NCBI GenBank assembly: GCA_965657135.1
Contig: CBFHNF010000001.1
Location: forward strand, 150,006-214,005
Source: HIMB11 sp965657135
GTDB taxonomy: Bacteria > Pseudomonadota > Alphaproteobacteria > Rhodobacterales > Rhodobacteraceae
DNA length: 64,000 nt
Reading direction: 5' to 3'
A model generated the notes under the pieces. The model ran no database searches, was not told the DNA's origin, and saw only the letters and a list, made by a program, of their open reading frames with translations. A program made the translations under genes and the position numbers. Each line of letters opens with the position of its first letter. Position 1 is the stretch's first letter. Shown here in pieces: positions 7,770-16,871 of the stretch.

Positions 7770-8705
7770 ATGTACGAAATATTCCTAAAAACATTTCCAT
7801 TTTTTGCATTGATTGGTGTTGGATATATTGCCGGCGTCACCCGCTTTTTCACGGAACAGGCCACGGCGTATTTGACAAAATTTGTATTTTACTTTGCTTT
7901 ATCTGCAATGTTGTTTCGGTTTTCATCCAACCTATCGCTTGGTGATTTGTTCAACTGGAACTTTGTGTTTGCATATCTTTGCGGTTCAATCGTCGTGTAT
8001 GTTTTGGCGGGCCTTGTCGCACTGTTAAGAGGCGTGTCCATAACCGAAGCCGCGATTGAGGCACAGTGTTCTATCATCGGTAATGTCGGATTTTTGGGAA
8101 TACCGATGTTGGCCTTGCTGATGGGAGATGAAGCTGTTGGTCATATCATGATGGTGCTCGCTATCGATTTATTGGTTTTCGGATCAATCGTCGTCATGAT
8201 CATTGTCGGTACGCGAGACGGACGGATGAGTATCGGGTTAATCAGCGTTTTGATCATGGGCTTGTTGAAAAATCCGATGATCTTGTCGATTATTGCCGGA
8301 CTGGTTTGGGCCTCTCTATCCCTGCCAGTGCCACAACCTGTCAACGAATTCATGATCATTCTTGGGTCGGCTGCTACACCTGGCGCATTGTTCGCAATTG
8401 GCGCATCACTTGCGTCTAAATCAGCCGAACGGGTTGAGGTTGCTGGGTGGTTGAGCGTTTGCAAACTGCTGCTGCACCCCGCCGCGGTTGCAGTATGCGC
8501 ACTGTACCTGTTTGAAGTTGAACCCTATGCGGCGGCGGTCATGATCGCGGCTAGCGCGCTTCCGGTTGCTGGGAACATTTATATTCAGGCCCAACATTAT
8601 GGCGTTGCGCCTCAGCGTGTTTCTGCGTCAATCCTAGTTTCGACGACGTTCAGTATCCTTACGGTGTCGGCTGTGATCGCTTGGGTGAGTGCGCTTTATG
8701 CGTAA
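7770..8705 (+). CDS. AEC (auxin efflux carrier) family transporter
   Basis: This 311-residue inner-membrane protein has about ten hydrophobic segments, starting YEIFLKTFPFFALIGVGYIAG and split by a short central loop (VGTRDGRMSIGLI). The pattern NVGFLGIPMLALLMG and the mirrored second half (SLPVPQPVNEFMIILGSAATPGALFA) are typical of AEC/MdcF-type permeases, which move malonate, other small acids or amino acids. The substrate is not evident. It lies 40 bases after mbfA on the same strand and may share its transcript, which would place it under iron control. No clear ribosome-binding site precedes the ATG. Confidence 0.87.
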   Translation: MYEIFLKTFPFFALIGVGYIAGVTRFFTEQATAYLTKFVFYFALSAMLFRFSSNLSLGDLFNWNFVFAYLCGSIVVYVLAGLVALLRGVSITEAAIEAQCSIIGNVGFLGIPMLALLMGDEAVGHIMMVLAIDLLVFGSIVVMIIVGTRDGRMSIGLISVLIMGLLKNPMILSIIAGLVWASLSLPVPQPVNEFMIILGSAATPGALFAIGASLASKSAERVEVAGWLSVCKLLLHPAAVAVCALYLFEVEPYAAAVMIAASALPVAGNIYIQAQHYGVAPQRVSASILVSTTFSILTVSAVIAWVSALYA

Positions 8706-8842
8706 ATTATAAAACAATACTTAGTCGTGGCGTTACATCCAAGGTGTATGCAATGACAAAGTTATAAATTTGGTAATCGTACTAGAGCATGTGACGAGAA
8801 CCTTTCATGCAAAAAACATAAAGGGGTATAGGAATCGAAACT

Positions 8843-9667
8843 TTGTCAGAGAATAAGTGCTTTGGTGGCACGCAGGGGGTTTATCGTCACGCATCCAAAG
8901 CGTGTCAGTGCGATATGACGTTTGCGGTATTCATGCCAGAAGAGGCGTCAGAACATCCAGTTCCCGTATTGTGGTTTCTGTCGGGACTGACCTGTACACA
9001 TGAAAATGCAATGGTAAAAGCAGGTGCACAAGCCTGGGCAGCACAAGTTGGCATCGCACTTGTCTTCCCTGATACGTCTCCGCGGGGTGAAGGTGTGAGT
9101 GATGACAATGCTTATGATTTGGGGCAGGGCGCAGGATTTTATGTAAATGCAACACAGGAACCCTGGTTGCCGCATTACCAAATGTGGGATTACATTAGTG
9201 CTGAGTTGCCATCACTAATCAGTGAATACTTCAATATTGATATGGCGCGCCAATCGATCACTGGCCACTCAATGGGGGGACATGGTGCATTGACGCTGGC
9301 CTTGCGTCATCGGGGTCGTTATCAGTCCGTATCTGCGTTTGCCCCGATCTGCAATCCAACACAATCTGATTGGGGACGCAAACAGCTCGGCAGCTATTTG
9401 GGTGCGGATGAAACAGCATGGGTGGGTCATGATGCAACGTGCTTGGTGCGTGAAATAGGTCTCGAATGCCCGTTATTGATCGATACGGGAACATCGGATC
9501 AGTTTTACGACCTATTGGGAACCGCCGCTATGGAGAGTGCACTGGCAGAACAAAAAGCGGAGGCGACACTGCGCCTGCAGGCTGGGTACGATCATAGCTA
9601 TTTCTTTGTCTCAACCTTTATACCCGATCATATAGAATTTCACGCGCGCGCACTCTTTGGAACATAA
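8843..9667 (+). CDS. fghA: S-formylglutathione hydrolase
   Basis: This esterase-D-type alpha/beta hydrolase of 274 residues cleaves S-formylglutathione to formate and glutathione, completing the formaldehyde detoxification begun by frmA at 4889. The nucleophile elbow is GHSMGGHG (S143), the acid is in LLIDTGTSDQFY and the histidine is in GYDHSYFF. The oxyanion region LSGLTCTHEN is also typical. The start used is a TTG at 8843 with AGG about ten bases upstream; no ATG lies near the conserved N-terminus (SENKCFGGTQGVY). It follows a 137-bp gap with no clear structure and is succeeded by sthA. Confidence 0.93.
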   Translation: MSENKCFGGTQGVYRHASKACQCDMTFAVFMPEEASEHPVPVLWFLSGLTCTHENAMVKAGAQAWAAQVGIALVFPDTSPRGEGVSDDNAYDLGQGAGFYVNATQEPWLPHYQMWDYISAELPSLISEYFNIDMARQSITGHSMGGHGALTLALRHRGRYQSVSAFAPICNPTQSDWGRKQLGSYLGADETAWVGHDATCLVREIGLECPLLIDTGTSDQFYDLLGTAAMESALAEQKAEATLRLQAGYDHSYFFVSTFIPDHIEFHARALFGT

Positions 9668-9697
9668 GTTGCTGGATTTCTAAACAATAGGATACCT

Positions 9698-11128
9698 ATG
9701 GACTATGATCTAATTGTCATCGGTAGCGGCCCATCTGGGCGAGCCGCCGCTATTCAAGCAGGTAAATTAAAACGCAAAGTTTTGGTCATTGATCGAAAGT
9801 CCCGATTGGGCGGTGTCTCGGTGCATACTGGGACGATCCCGTCAAAAACACTGCGAGAAACTGTTTTGAACCTAACTGGTTGGCGGGAACGTAGTTTTTA
9901 CGGGCGCTCTTATCGTGTCAAAGATGCAATTGCTGCGGAGGATTTGAAAGCGCGATTACATAAAACGCTTGATTACGAAGTGGATGTCCTTGAGCATCAA
10001 TTCAATCGAAACTATGTGGAAACATTGAATGGTTTTGCGCGTTTTGAGGATCCCAACACGCTTTGTGTTGACACAGAAGCGGGCGATACCCTGCGGGTTA
10101 AAGCGCATAAATTTTTGATTGCCACAGGGACCAAGACATTTCGACCAGACTGGATTCCGTTCAACGGTAAAACAATTGTGGACAGTGACGATTTTCTTGA
10201 AATCGATCATCTGCCGCGTAGCCTTACTGTCATTGGAGCAGGGGTGATTGGTGTCGAGTATGCAACGATGTTTGCGGCGTTGGACATTCGTGTGACGTTG
10301 ATTGAGCCACGCGAAAGCTTTTTGGATTTTGTGGATAAAGCGACCATTCGCGAATTTGCGCATCATATCGGTGAAAACGGGGTTGATCTTCGTTTGGGTT
10401 CTGCGGTGGAAAAAGTCGAAGATGCCGGGATCCATGTGGAAGTTTCCCTTGATAATGGTCGGCACGTGCGCTCGGAAATGCTTTTGTTTGCCGCTGGTCG
10501 CATGGGTGCCACGGATCGATTGAACCTTGAAGCAATTGGGCTTGAAACTGACCATCGAGGACGCCTTGAAGTGGAGCGCACAACCTATCAAACTTCGCTG
10601 CCCCACATCTATGCGACCGGTGATGTGATCGGCCATCCCAGCTTGGCGTCAACCTCAATGCAGCAGGGCCGCATCGCAGCATGTCATGCACTTGAAACAC
10701 CTACATTGCCCGAAAGTCCTTGGTTTCCTTATGGAATTTATTCCGTTCCCGAAATTTCGACATGTGGTATGTCAGAAGAGGACTTGAAGGATCGTGGTAT
10801 CGCATACGAAGTCGGTGTTGCCCGTTTCCGCGAAACCTCGCGTGGTCATATCGCGGGTGTTGAACACGGCATGTTAAAGATGTTGGTCAGTCTAAAAACA
10901 CGCCGTTTGCTGGGTGTACAAATCGTGGGAGAAGGCGCAACTGAATTGATCCACATCGGACAAGCGGTCATGAATCTAAAAGGAACTGTCGATTACTTTA
11001 TCGAGAACACGTTCAATTATCCGACCTTGGCCGAAGCCTATAAAATTGCGGGATTAGACGCGTTTAATCGCATGCCGATCCCGAATGAATTCAGGGTTTC
11101 CCCCCTACCGGATGGTCCCGAAAAATAG
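9698..11128 (+). CDS. sthA: Soluble (Si-specific) NAD(P)+ transhydrogenase
   Basis: This 476-residue flavoprotein disulfide-reductase-fold enzyme transfers hydride between NADPH and NAD in the cytoplasm. The FAD motif GSGPSGRAA (residues 9-17) and the NAD(P) motif VIGAGVIGVEYATMF are clear. At the position where lipoamide dehydrogenase has two redox cysteines it reads SVHTGTIPSK (41-50), the cysteine-free signature that separates SthA from the disulfide reductases. The C-terminal dimerisation segment TLAEAYKIAGLDAFNR is intact. It lies 30 bases after fghA on the same strand and may use the same transcript. Confidence 0.93.
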   Translation: MDYDLIVIGSGPSGRAAAIQAGKLKRKVLVIDRKSRLGGVSVHTGTIPSKTLRETVLNLTGWRERSFYGRSYRVKDAIAAEDLKARLHKTLDYEVDVLEHQFNRNYVETLNGFARFEDPNTLCVDTEAGDTLRVKAHKFLIATGTKTFRPDWIPFNGKTIVDSDDFLEIDHLPRSLTVIGAGVIGVEYATMFAALDIRVTLIEPRESFLDFVDKATIREFAHHIGENGVDLRLGSAVEKVEDAGIHVEVSLDNGRHVRSEMLLFAAGRMGATDRLNLEAIGLETDHRGRLEVERTTYQTSLPHIYATGDVIGHPSLASTSMQQGRIAACHALETPTLPESPWFPYGIYSVPEISTCGMSEEDLKDRGIAYEVGVARFRETSRGHIAGVEHGMLKMLVSLKTRRLLGVQIVGEGATELIHIGQAVMNLKGTVDYFIENTFNYPTLAEAYKIAGLDAFNRMPIPNEFRVSPLPDGPEK

Positions 11129-11139
11129 GCATATGTATG

Positions 11140-11172
11140 ACGTCGGCAAAACGTCGGTATTACGTCGGTGTT
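11140..11172 (+). repeat. Three 11-bp iterons carrying ACGTCGG
   Basis: The heptamer ACGTCGG occurs at 11140, 11151 and 11162, so the period is exactly 11 bp, close to one helical turn. The four-base spacers are CAAA, TATT and TGTT. The array lies in the 135-bp gap between sthA and the ornithine cyclodeaminase-family gene, about 90-120 bp before its start. Equal phasing on one face of the helix suggests cooperative protein binding, though a slipped tandem duplication would give the same picture. Confidence 0.6.
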
Positions 11173-11263
11173 GTCCCTATTCTCTGCTAGAGCACCCCAT
11201 GAGCCTGATTTGGGCTTGCTCATTTTGTGGATCCTCGGTTGTATGACCATAGGAGGATACCCG

Positions 11264-12181
11264 ATGAGCATTGCACAAATTTCATTTGAAGACGGACAAG
11301 CCAATTTGGATTGGTTGGGATTATGCCAGGCTTTTGATCAGGGTCATCAACTGCCCAGGGCCGAAATTTCTGATACGTTTCTATATCGTGGTGGGGACAC
11401 ACTGTTGAATCGATCTGCGTGGATCGATGGGCTTGGGCTGGCTGTGAAATGCGCAACTGTTTTTCCCGATAATCCCAAAAACAATCGCCCAATGATCAAC
11501 GGTGGGGTGAGTTTGTTTTCTGATGAAACTGGCGCGCTCTCGGCCTTAGTGGATTTTCATTTGGTGACCAAATGGAAAACGGCAGGGGATAGTTTATGCG
11601 CCGCGCTCAAGCTGGCGCGACCAAATTCGTCCGTGATTTTGATTGTGGGTGCCGGAACAGTGGGTCACTCGTTGCGCGCCGCCTACGGGGTGGGGTTTCC
11701 GAATGCTGAATTTTTGGTTTGGAACAGAACGCCTGAGACAGCCACAGCCTTTGCTGCGCAGTATCCAAGCACGCGTGCCGTTCACGATTTACAGGCCGCG
11801 ATCTCCGAGGCAGATATTGTAACATCCGCAACGATGAGCACGGCTCCTGTGATGCACGGCGATTGGTTCAAACCTGGTCAGCACATTGATTTGATCGGCG
11901 CCTACCGTCCCGATATGCGCGAGATTGATGATGCCGCTATTTTGCGGGCCTCTGTTTTTGTAGATAGCTATGCCACAACATTGGATCACATTGGTGAATT
12001 GAAAATTCCGCTGACAAGTGGTGTTATCACACGCGACCATGTGCGTGCAGATTATTATCAGCCGCATGCCTTTAAACGCACCAGTAATGATGAAATTACA
12101 TTGTTCAAAAATGGGGGCGGGGCACATTTGGATTTGATGACTGCCGATTACATTTTACGACAGTGGAAGGCCACGCAATGA
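11264..12181 (+). CDS. Ornithine cyclodeaminase / mu-crystallin family protein
   Basis: This 305-residue NAD(P)-dependent enzyme belongs to the OCD/CRYM family, whose members include ornithine cyclodeaminase, pyrroline-2-carboxylate reductase and other ketimine reductases. The Rossmann motif ILIVGAGTVGHSLRAA and the following VWNRTPETATAF segment are clear, as is the C-terminal VDSYATTLDHIGEL. The start at 11264 is fixed by AGGAGG nine bases upstream; a longer open frame from 11168 would cover the iterons and lacks support. The last bases overlap the next gene (ATGA), so the hydrolase downstream is co-translated. The exact substrate cannot be told. Confidence 0.88.
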   Translation: MSIAQISFEDGQANLDWLGLCQAFDQGHQLPRAEISDTFLYRGGDTLLNRSAWIDGLGLAVKCATVFPDNPKNNRPMINGGVSLFSDETGALSALVDFHLVTKWKTAGDSLCAALKLARPNSSVILIVGAGTVGHSLRAAYGVGFPNAEFLVWNRTPETATAFAAQYPSTRAVHDLQAAISEADIVTSATMSTAPVMHGDWFKPGQHIDLIGAYRPDMREIDDAAILRASVFVDSYATTLDHIGELKIPLTSGVITRDHVRADYYQPHAFKRTSNDEITLFKNGGGAHLDLMTADYILRQWKATQ

Positions 12182-13077
12182 TCCTGCTGATACTCTTTAT
12201 CGCGATTTTGGCTATTCCATTCATTGCTGAATGGCGTCGCATTCCAATGGATGATCGGGCACGCGCCGATGCGCCCGGCGCATTTGCGAAACTCTCAAAT
12301 GGAACAACGCATTACCGGTTCTATGGGCCACAGGATGGGCCGATGATAGTTTGTGTGCATGGACTGACCACGCCCTCTTTTGTCTATGAAGGGCTGGCTG
12401 AACGGCTTGTAAAGCGTGGGTATCGTGTTTTGGTCTATGACCATTATGGGCGCGGTTATTCGGATCGTCCTAAAGGCGATCAGGATCGTCATTTCTTTGT
12501 TGCACATCTTGAAGAGTTGCTCGCGCATTTGGATATTAATGCACCGTTTGATTTGGTTGGGTACTCTATGGGAGGCTGGGTCGTCACCGCCTATGCTGCG
12601 TCGAACCCAAAAATGATCAATCGTTTATTCTTGCTTGCGCCAGCTGGTATGGGGCACGAGTTGGGGTGGCGCGCAAAATTGGTGCGCGATGTTCCTGTCA
12701 TTGGTGATTGGCTGTTTTTGGCCAGTTACGCGGCCCAACACCGCCGTGGGTGCGAAATTGAACGTGCATTGCAATCAACCGTTCCTTTTGTAGTGGAGCG
12801 CCAACAAAAGGAATTACAGTATCGTGGTTTTATTCCATCTGTTCTTGCTTCGTTGCGCGGTGCCTTGGCCAATGACACAAAAGAAGATCATCAACGCATT
12901 GGGTATTACGATCTTGATGTGCGCGCACTCTGGGGGGCGGATGACGTGGTTATTCCGTTGTCATGTAAAGATCAACTTGAGGTTTGGAACCCAAAAGTGC
13001 GCCATCGGGTGATTGAGGGGGCAGGTCATGGTGTCACCTATACGCATACGGATGCCATGATGGATATGTTTGATTAG
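12178..13077 (+). CDS. Alpha/beta hydrolase, membrane-anchored
   Basis: This is a 299-residue serine hydrolase. An N-terminal hydrophobic segment (MILLILFIAILAIPFIA) is a likely membrane anchor. The oxyanion strand VCVHGLTTPS, the nucleophile elbow GYSMGGWV (S130), the acid GADDVVI and the histidine GAGHGVTYTH complete the triad. The start is the ATG that overlaps the stop of the preceding gene (ATGA), which indicates translational coupling. At its 3' end the stop shares four bases (TTAG) with the stop of the convergent MFS gene. The substrate is unknown. Confidence 0.87.
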   Translation: MILLILFIAILAIPFIAEWRRIPMDDRARADAPGAFAKLSNGTTHYRFYGPQDGPMIVCVHGLTTPSFVYEGLAERLVKRGYRVLVYDHYGRGYSDRPKGDQDRHFFVAHLEELLAHLDINAPFDLVGYSMGGWVVTAYAASNPKMINRLFLLAPAGMGHELGWRAKLVRDVPVIGDWLFLASYAAQHRRGCEIERALQSTVPFVVERQQKELQYRGFIPSVLASLRGALANDTKEDHQRIGYYDLDVRALWGADDVVIPLSCKDQLEVWNPKVRHRVIEGAGHGVTYTHTDAMMDMFD

Positions 13078-14309
13078 GCGATTTGGGGTTCGCGTTTTTC
13101 GTGAACGGGCAAATGGATTAGGGCGCTAAAGGCGCCCACTCCAACGCCGACCCACCAAACCACATTATAATCCCCGTAGATGTCATACATCTTGCCACCT
13201 AACCAAACGCCAAAAAAGCTGCCCATTTGGTGCGAAAAGAAGACGATCCCATAAAGTGTCCCCATATATCGCAATCCGTAAATATGTGCGATCAACCCAG
13301 TGGTTAGGGGAACAGTCGCAAGCCAAAGTGACCCCATCGCCGCGGAAAAAATCAGGACCGTGGTCGGGGTCATCGGCGTCATAATAAACCATGCTGCAAT
13401 GATCGCACGACCCGCGTAGATCCCGCTTAGCAAATATTTCCTGGAATAGCGGTTGCCCAAATATCCAGCCAATAATGTTCCCATGATATTTGTTAAACCG
13501 ATTAAGGATATGGCGACTGCGCCCAGTGCCGATGTCGTTGTGATACCTATCGAATGCAAGGCACCCCCTGGCATGATTGGACCGCATAGCTCTGTCACGA
13601 AGGCAGGGAAATGTGCAGTCACAAAGGCCAATTGATAACCGCAACTAAAGAACCCCAAAAAAATCATGGTATAGCTGGGGTCTTTAAGGGCCTTTACCAA
13701 TATTTCGCCCATGCTTTCCTCAAGCTCTTGGCGGCTCGCGGTTTTGGGGCTTTGCATCATAGGCAGCGATAAAAGTGTCAAAAGGATCATCGCGGCAAAG
13801 ACGATAAAGACGTTTTGCCAACTCATTAACGTTAATAGATATTCCGCCAAAGGTGCGCCAACAACCTGACCTGCGCTGCCCGCTGCAGTGGCAATTGCAA
13901 GCGACATAGAGCGGTGTTTGTCACTGCTTGCGCGGCCAACGACGGCCAAGATTACACCAAAGCCCGTTCCCGCAACACCAAACCCAACAAGGATTTCTAG
14001 CATTTGATGCATCTCAGGGGAGACTGCAAAAGAAGATAGAACAAGTCCCGCTGCATACAGCAGCGCGCCTAAAATGATGGCCTTTCGATCCCCAATACGT
14101 TCTGCGATGGCCCCAAAAATCGGCTGACCGATACCCCAAGCCAAGTTTTGAATTGCGATTGCCAACGAAAATTCAGAGCGCAACCAACCAAATTCCTCGG
14201 CGATTGGAATTTGGAATACACCGAACGAGGCGCGCACCGCAAAGCTCGCTAAAATGATGATACACCCAATTATTAAAACTGGTGTGAAAAGGGAGGTTTT
14301 GGTATGCAT
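13074..14309 (-). CDS. MFS transporter
   Basis: This major facilitator has twelve predicted membrane spans, beginning PVLIIGCIIILASFAVRASFG. The loop between helices 2 and 3 holds the conserved AERIGDRKAI signature, and the second half repeats it as GNRYSRKYL. It is likely an inner-membrane carrier for an organic anion or drug; the substrate is not evident. I prefer the start at 14309 (MHTKTSLFTP), just ahead of the first helix; the frame is open to an ATG at 14372, which would add 21 hydrophilic residues. The 3' end overlaps the convergent hydrolase by four bases. Confidence 0.85.
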   Translation of the reverse strand: MHTKTSLFTPVLIIGCIIILASFAVRASFGVFQIPIAEEFGWLRSEFSLAIAIQNLAWGIGQPIFGAIAERIGDRKAIILGALLYAAGLVLSSFAVSPEMHQMLEILVGFGVAGTGFGVILAVVGRASSDKHRSMSLAIATAAGSAGQVVGAPLAEYLLTLMSWQNVFIVFAAMILLTLLSLPMMQSPKTASRQELEESMGEILVKALKDPSYTMIFLGFFSCGYQLAFVTAHFPAFVTELCGPIMPGGALHSIGITTTSALGAVAISLIGLTNIMGTLLAGYLGNRYSRKYLLSGIYAGRAIIAAWFIMTPMTPTTVLIFSAAMGSLWLATVPLTTGLIAHIYGLRYMGTLYGIVFFSHQMGSFFGVWLGGKMYDIYGDYNVVWWVGVGVGAFSALIHLPVHEKREPQIA

Positions 14310-14410
14310 ATTGCTCTTTGTATTTATTCCAAGACGATATCGTTCGGTCAAAATATCGGCAGATGCAACCATAATTCAGTGTGGGCCTAAGATTCAATTC
14401 GGACTGTGTC

Positions 14411-14960
14411 CTATTTCCACAAATCCCTGAGCGATACAATATTTTGAGTATCCTCAATCAGATTTTTGATATCAAGGGTTTCGATAACACCAACATATTC
14501 GTTTGGAGCGACTGCTTTTGCAAACAGCCCCCCTGATCCGTGTTGGATCCCTAGGCCTTTTAAAGTCTCAAGTTGTGACTTTGTTGAAATGTTTTCGGCA
14601 ATGACATTAATTTTGAATCGCGTAGACAACTCAATAATAGGACCCAAGCGTTGCTGTTTTTTTCCGGTCGTTTGTGATGTCTTCGACAAGGTCATCGGAC
14701 AGTATGATCTCATCTATGGGCAGTTGTGTGATTTGTAGGATATTCAAGTCATCCAAATCCGAACAGCTCAACGCAAGTATGACACCCGCATCGCGCAGAT
14801 CATGGATATTGTTGACCGCTGATACCCGAAAAAATGGCGAGGCAGATCACAATCACAACTATGCGCCACCCCGTCACAAGGTTCTTCACAGCCGTGACAT
14901 TTGCAAGCTAATTGGACTTGAAGTTCAAGTTTGCCGCCTGATAATTTTAGAGAGATGAAT
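14411..14960 (-). pseudogene. Decayed EAL-domain (c-di-GMP phosphodiesterase-like) gene
   Basis: Reading the minus strand from about 14960 to 14411, pieces of an EAL domain appear in different frames. IHDLRDAGVILALSCSDLDD and LPIDEIILSDDLVEDITNDR lie in one frame. The next part, IIELSTRFKINVIAENISTK to the end at 14411, lies in another, and the switch falls at the A7 run (T7 on the plus strand, 14657-14663). A further shift seems to occur near the A6 run at 14829-14834, beyond which a Cys-rich stretch (CKCHGC) reads. The motif that should be DDFGTGYSSL reads SCSDLDDLNI, and the EGVET motif reads ENIST, so catalytic residues had also degenerated. No start is identifiable. Confidence 0.7.
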
Positions 14961-15125
14961 AAATCATAATGATATTTATTTAAAGGGAAACTTTATGTGA
15001 CAAATCGCGTCTTGATTGTTATCGTAAACAAAATGGTTAATTGCGGTCGGGCACCTTGTTTCCTTGAATTCAGGTGGAATGAAAAACGTCTTTTCTGCAC
15101 TGGTTCGACCCGCTAAGCACTCAAC

Positions 15126-16178
15126 ATGGATTTATTTTCTTTATATCAGGAACGCATCGACACGGGGATTTTGCGGGATGATCCGGCGCAACGGGCCATT
15201 TTGCCAGAATTTGAACGGGTTAGAGGAGAATTGGCTGCGCCCGTGAAAAAAGGTTTTTTTCGTAAGTCACCGCCTCCTACGAAAGGCATATACCTGTGGG
15301 GAGGGGTGGGAAGTGGCAAATCCATGATGATGGATTTGTTTGTTGAAAGCCTGACTGTGCCTGTGCGCCGCGTGCATTTTCACGCCTTTATGCAGGAAAT
15401 ACAAAATGCATTGCATGAGGCACGAAAGGGCGGCGCAAAAGACGCGATTGATCCCGTAGCAAAATCGGTTGCCGACACTGTGCGTGTTCTTGCCTTTGAC
15501 GAAATGCAAATCAAAGACATCGCCGATGCCATGATTGTGGGTCGTTTGTTTGAAAAATTGTTTGATGCTGGTGTTGTTGTGGTCACGACCTCAAACCGTG
15601 TCCCACAGGATTTGTACAAGGATGGCCTAAACCGTCAATTATTCCTGCCATTTATTGATTTGATTTGTGAAAAACTCAAAATCCAAGAGATTGTCAGTGA
15701 TACGGATTATCGTCAAAACAGGTTAAAGGGTGAAAATACTTATTTCACTCCGATCACTCCCCGTACCCGGGATGAAATGGATGCGATTTGGCATGATTTG
15801 ACACTCGGCCAGGCCGATGAATTCAGCCTGATGCACAAAGGGCGAACGCTACGAATTCCGGCATTCCATAGTGGAATTGGACGATTTTCGTTTTTTGATT
15901 TGTGTGGCCAAAACTTGGGGCCCGGGGATTATCTGGCCTATTGTGCTCAGCTGCGCTTGATTATGATTGACGATATTCCACAATTGGGACGCAGCAACTT
16001 TAATGAAGCAAAGCGCTTTGTGACCCTGATCGATACATTGTATGAAGCCAATATTAGGTTGATATGCTCTGCCGCGGCTCGACCCGAAATGCTGTATTTA
16101 GAGGGTGAAGGCGTGTTTGAGTTTGAACGCACGGCCAGCCGATTGAACGAAATGCAGAGTGCAGACTGGGGTCTGTAA
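15126..16178 (+). CDS. zapE: Cell division protein ZapE (AFG1-family ATPase)
   Basis: This 350-residue AFG1/ZapE-type AAA ATPase has a Walker A motif at GGVGSGKS (59-66), a Walker B at VLAFDEMQ (121-128), and the sensor-like TTSNRVPQDLY segment. In Enterobacteria ZapE acts at constricting Z-rings; mitochondrial AFG1 acts on respiratory-chain proteins, so the precise role here is inferred from family. Length is normal. The region before it (14961-15125) is AT-rich and holds an imperfect palindrome around ATCATAATGAT (14963-14973). Its stop abuts the stop of the convergent lysM gene with no gap, and no terminator separates them. Confidence 0.9.
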   Translation: MDLFSLYQERIDTGILRDDPAQRAILPEFERVRGELAAPVKKGFFRKSPPPTKGIYLWGGVGSGKSMMMDLFVESLTVPVRRVHFHAFMQEIQNALHEARKGGAKDAIDPVAKSVADTVRVLAFDEMQIKDIADAMIVGRLFEKLFDAGVVVVTTSNRVPQDLYKDGLNRQLFLPFIDLICEKLKIQEIVSDTDYRQNRLKGENTYFTPITPRTRDEMDAIWHDLTLGQADEFSLMHKGRTLRIPAFHSGIGRFSFFDLCGQNLGPGDYLAYCAQLRLIMIDDIPQLGRSNFNEAKRFVTLIDTLYEANIRLICSAAARPEMLYLEGEGVFEFERTASRLNEMQSADWGL

Positions 16179-16817
16179 TCACATCAATGGCAAAAACAGT
16201 GTCTGCCCAACCCGTAATTGGTCAGGATTGGACAAGCGATCCTTGTTTGCCCAGAAAATGTCATTCACCGCATCTGTTGATCCGTAATATTTGACTGCGA
16301 TCGAAGCAAGGCTATCGCCAGGACGCACAACATAGGTGTTGCCAATGTTGCGTTTCATCGCTGGCGCAGTTTCAACGGTTGCATCCATCAATGTTGCTAG
16401 CATCGCCATGGTATCAGGCTGGCCAGCCGCGTTTCGCAAGCTATCCGGAATGATCAGAGTGCCATGATCCACAGCTTGAACAATCAGCTGATCGATTTCC
16501 TGTCCTGTCATGCCTTGGGTCAATGCGACGCTTACTAATTCTTGAAGGCCATCAATCGATTTGGGTGTATTCGGAGCGGCGATTGTAGCTGCAACAGTTG
16601 TAGGCGCCTGTGGTTTTGGTGCGGCTGGCACAAGGATTGGTGCGGTGATCAAATTCGTATTTGCACGTGTTGCTGTAATTTCATCGATTTGCGGTGCTGC
16701 TGGGGCCTCGCTCAGTACCGGTGCAACGAACCTGTCTGATCGTGACGACGGTTGCAGCGCCAATAGCACAACTGTAACAGTTAAAAAAATGGTTCCAATA
16801 ACCAGTGTCCGCAACAT
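16179..16817 (-). CDS. LysM domain protein, membrane-anchored
   Basis: This is a 212-residue protein with an N-terminal hydrophobic anchor (LRTLVIGTIFLTVTVVLLAL), a long Pro/Ala-rich linker and a C-terminal LysM domain (TYVVRPGDSLASIAVKYYG ... LRVGQTLFLPLM), which binds peptidoglycan in the periplasm. I place the start at the ATG at 16817, which has TAAGG six bases upstream. An open frame reaches 16946, but that extension would run through a strong hairpin and has no ribosome-binding site. The function of the linker (QTPAAPK-like repeats) is structural at most. It ends exactly where the convergent zapE ends. Confidence 0.82.
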   Translation of the reverse strand: MLRTLVIGTIFLTVTVVLLALQPSSRSDRFVAPVLSEAPAAPQIDEITATRANTNLITAPILVPAAPKPQAPTTVAATIAAPNTPKSIDGLQELVSVALTQGMTGQEIDQLIVQAVDHGTLIIPDSLRNAAGQPDTMAMLATLMDATVETAPAMKRNIGNTYVVRPGDSLASIAVKYYGSTDAVNDIFWANKDRLSNPDQLRVGQTLFLPLM

Positions 16818-16871
16818 AGCCCTTACCCCAAACTGCGACATTATCATATGTGTGTTCTGGATGGGTTTGTA

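Noticed and set aside
9956..10636. Long minus-strand open frame inside sthA (226 codons)
   Set aside because: It is antisense to a fully recognisable enzyme and its translation has no coherent domain; it is a shadow of the codon usage of sthA.
9698..11128. Missing redox disulfide in a disulfide-reductase-like enzyme
   Set aside because: Absence of the cysteine pair is the defining feature of soluble transhydrogenase, not an anomaly.
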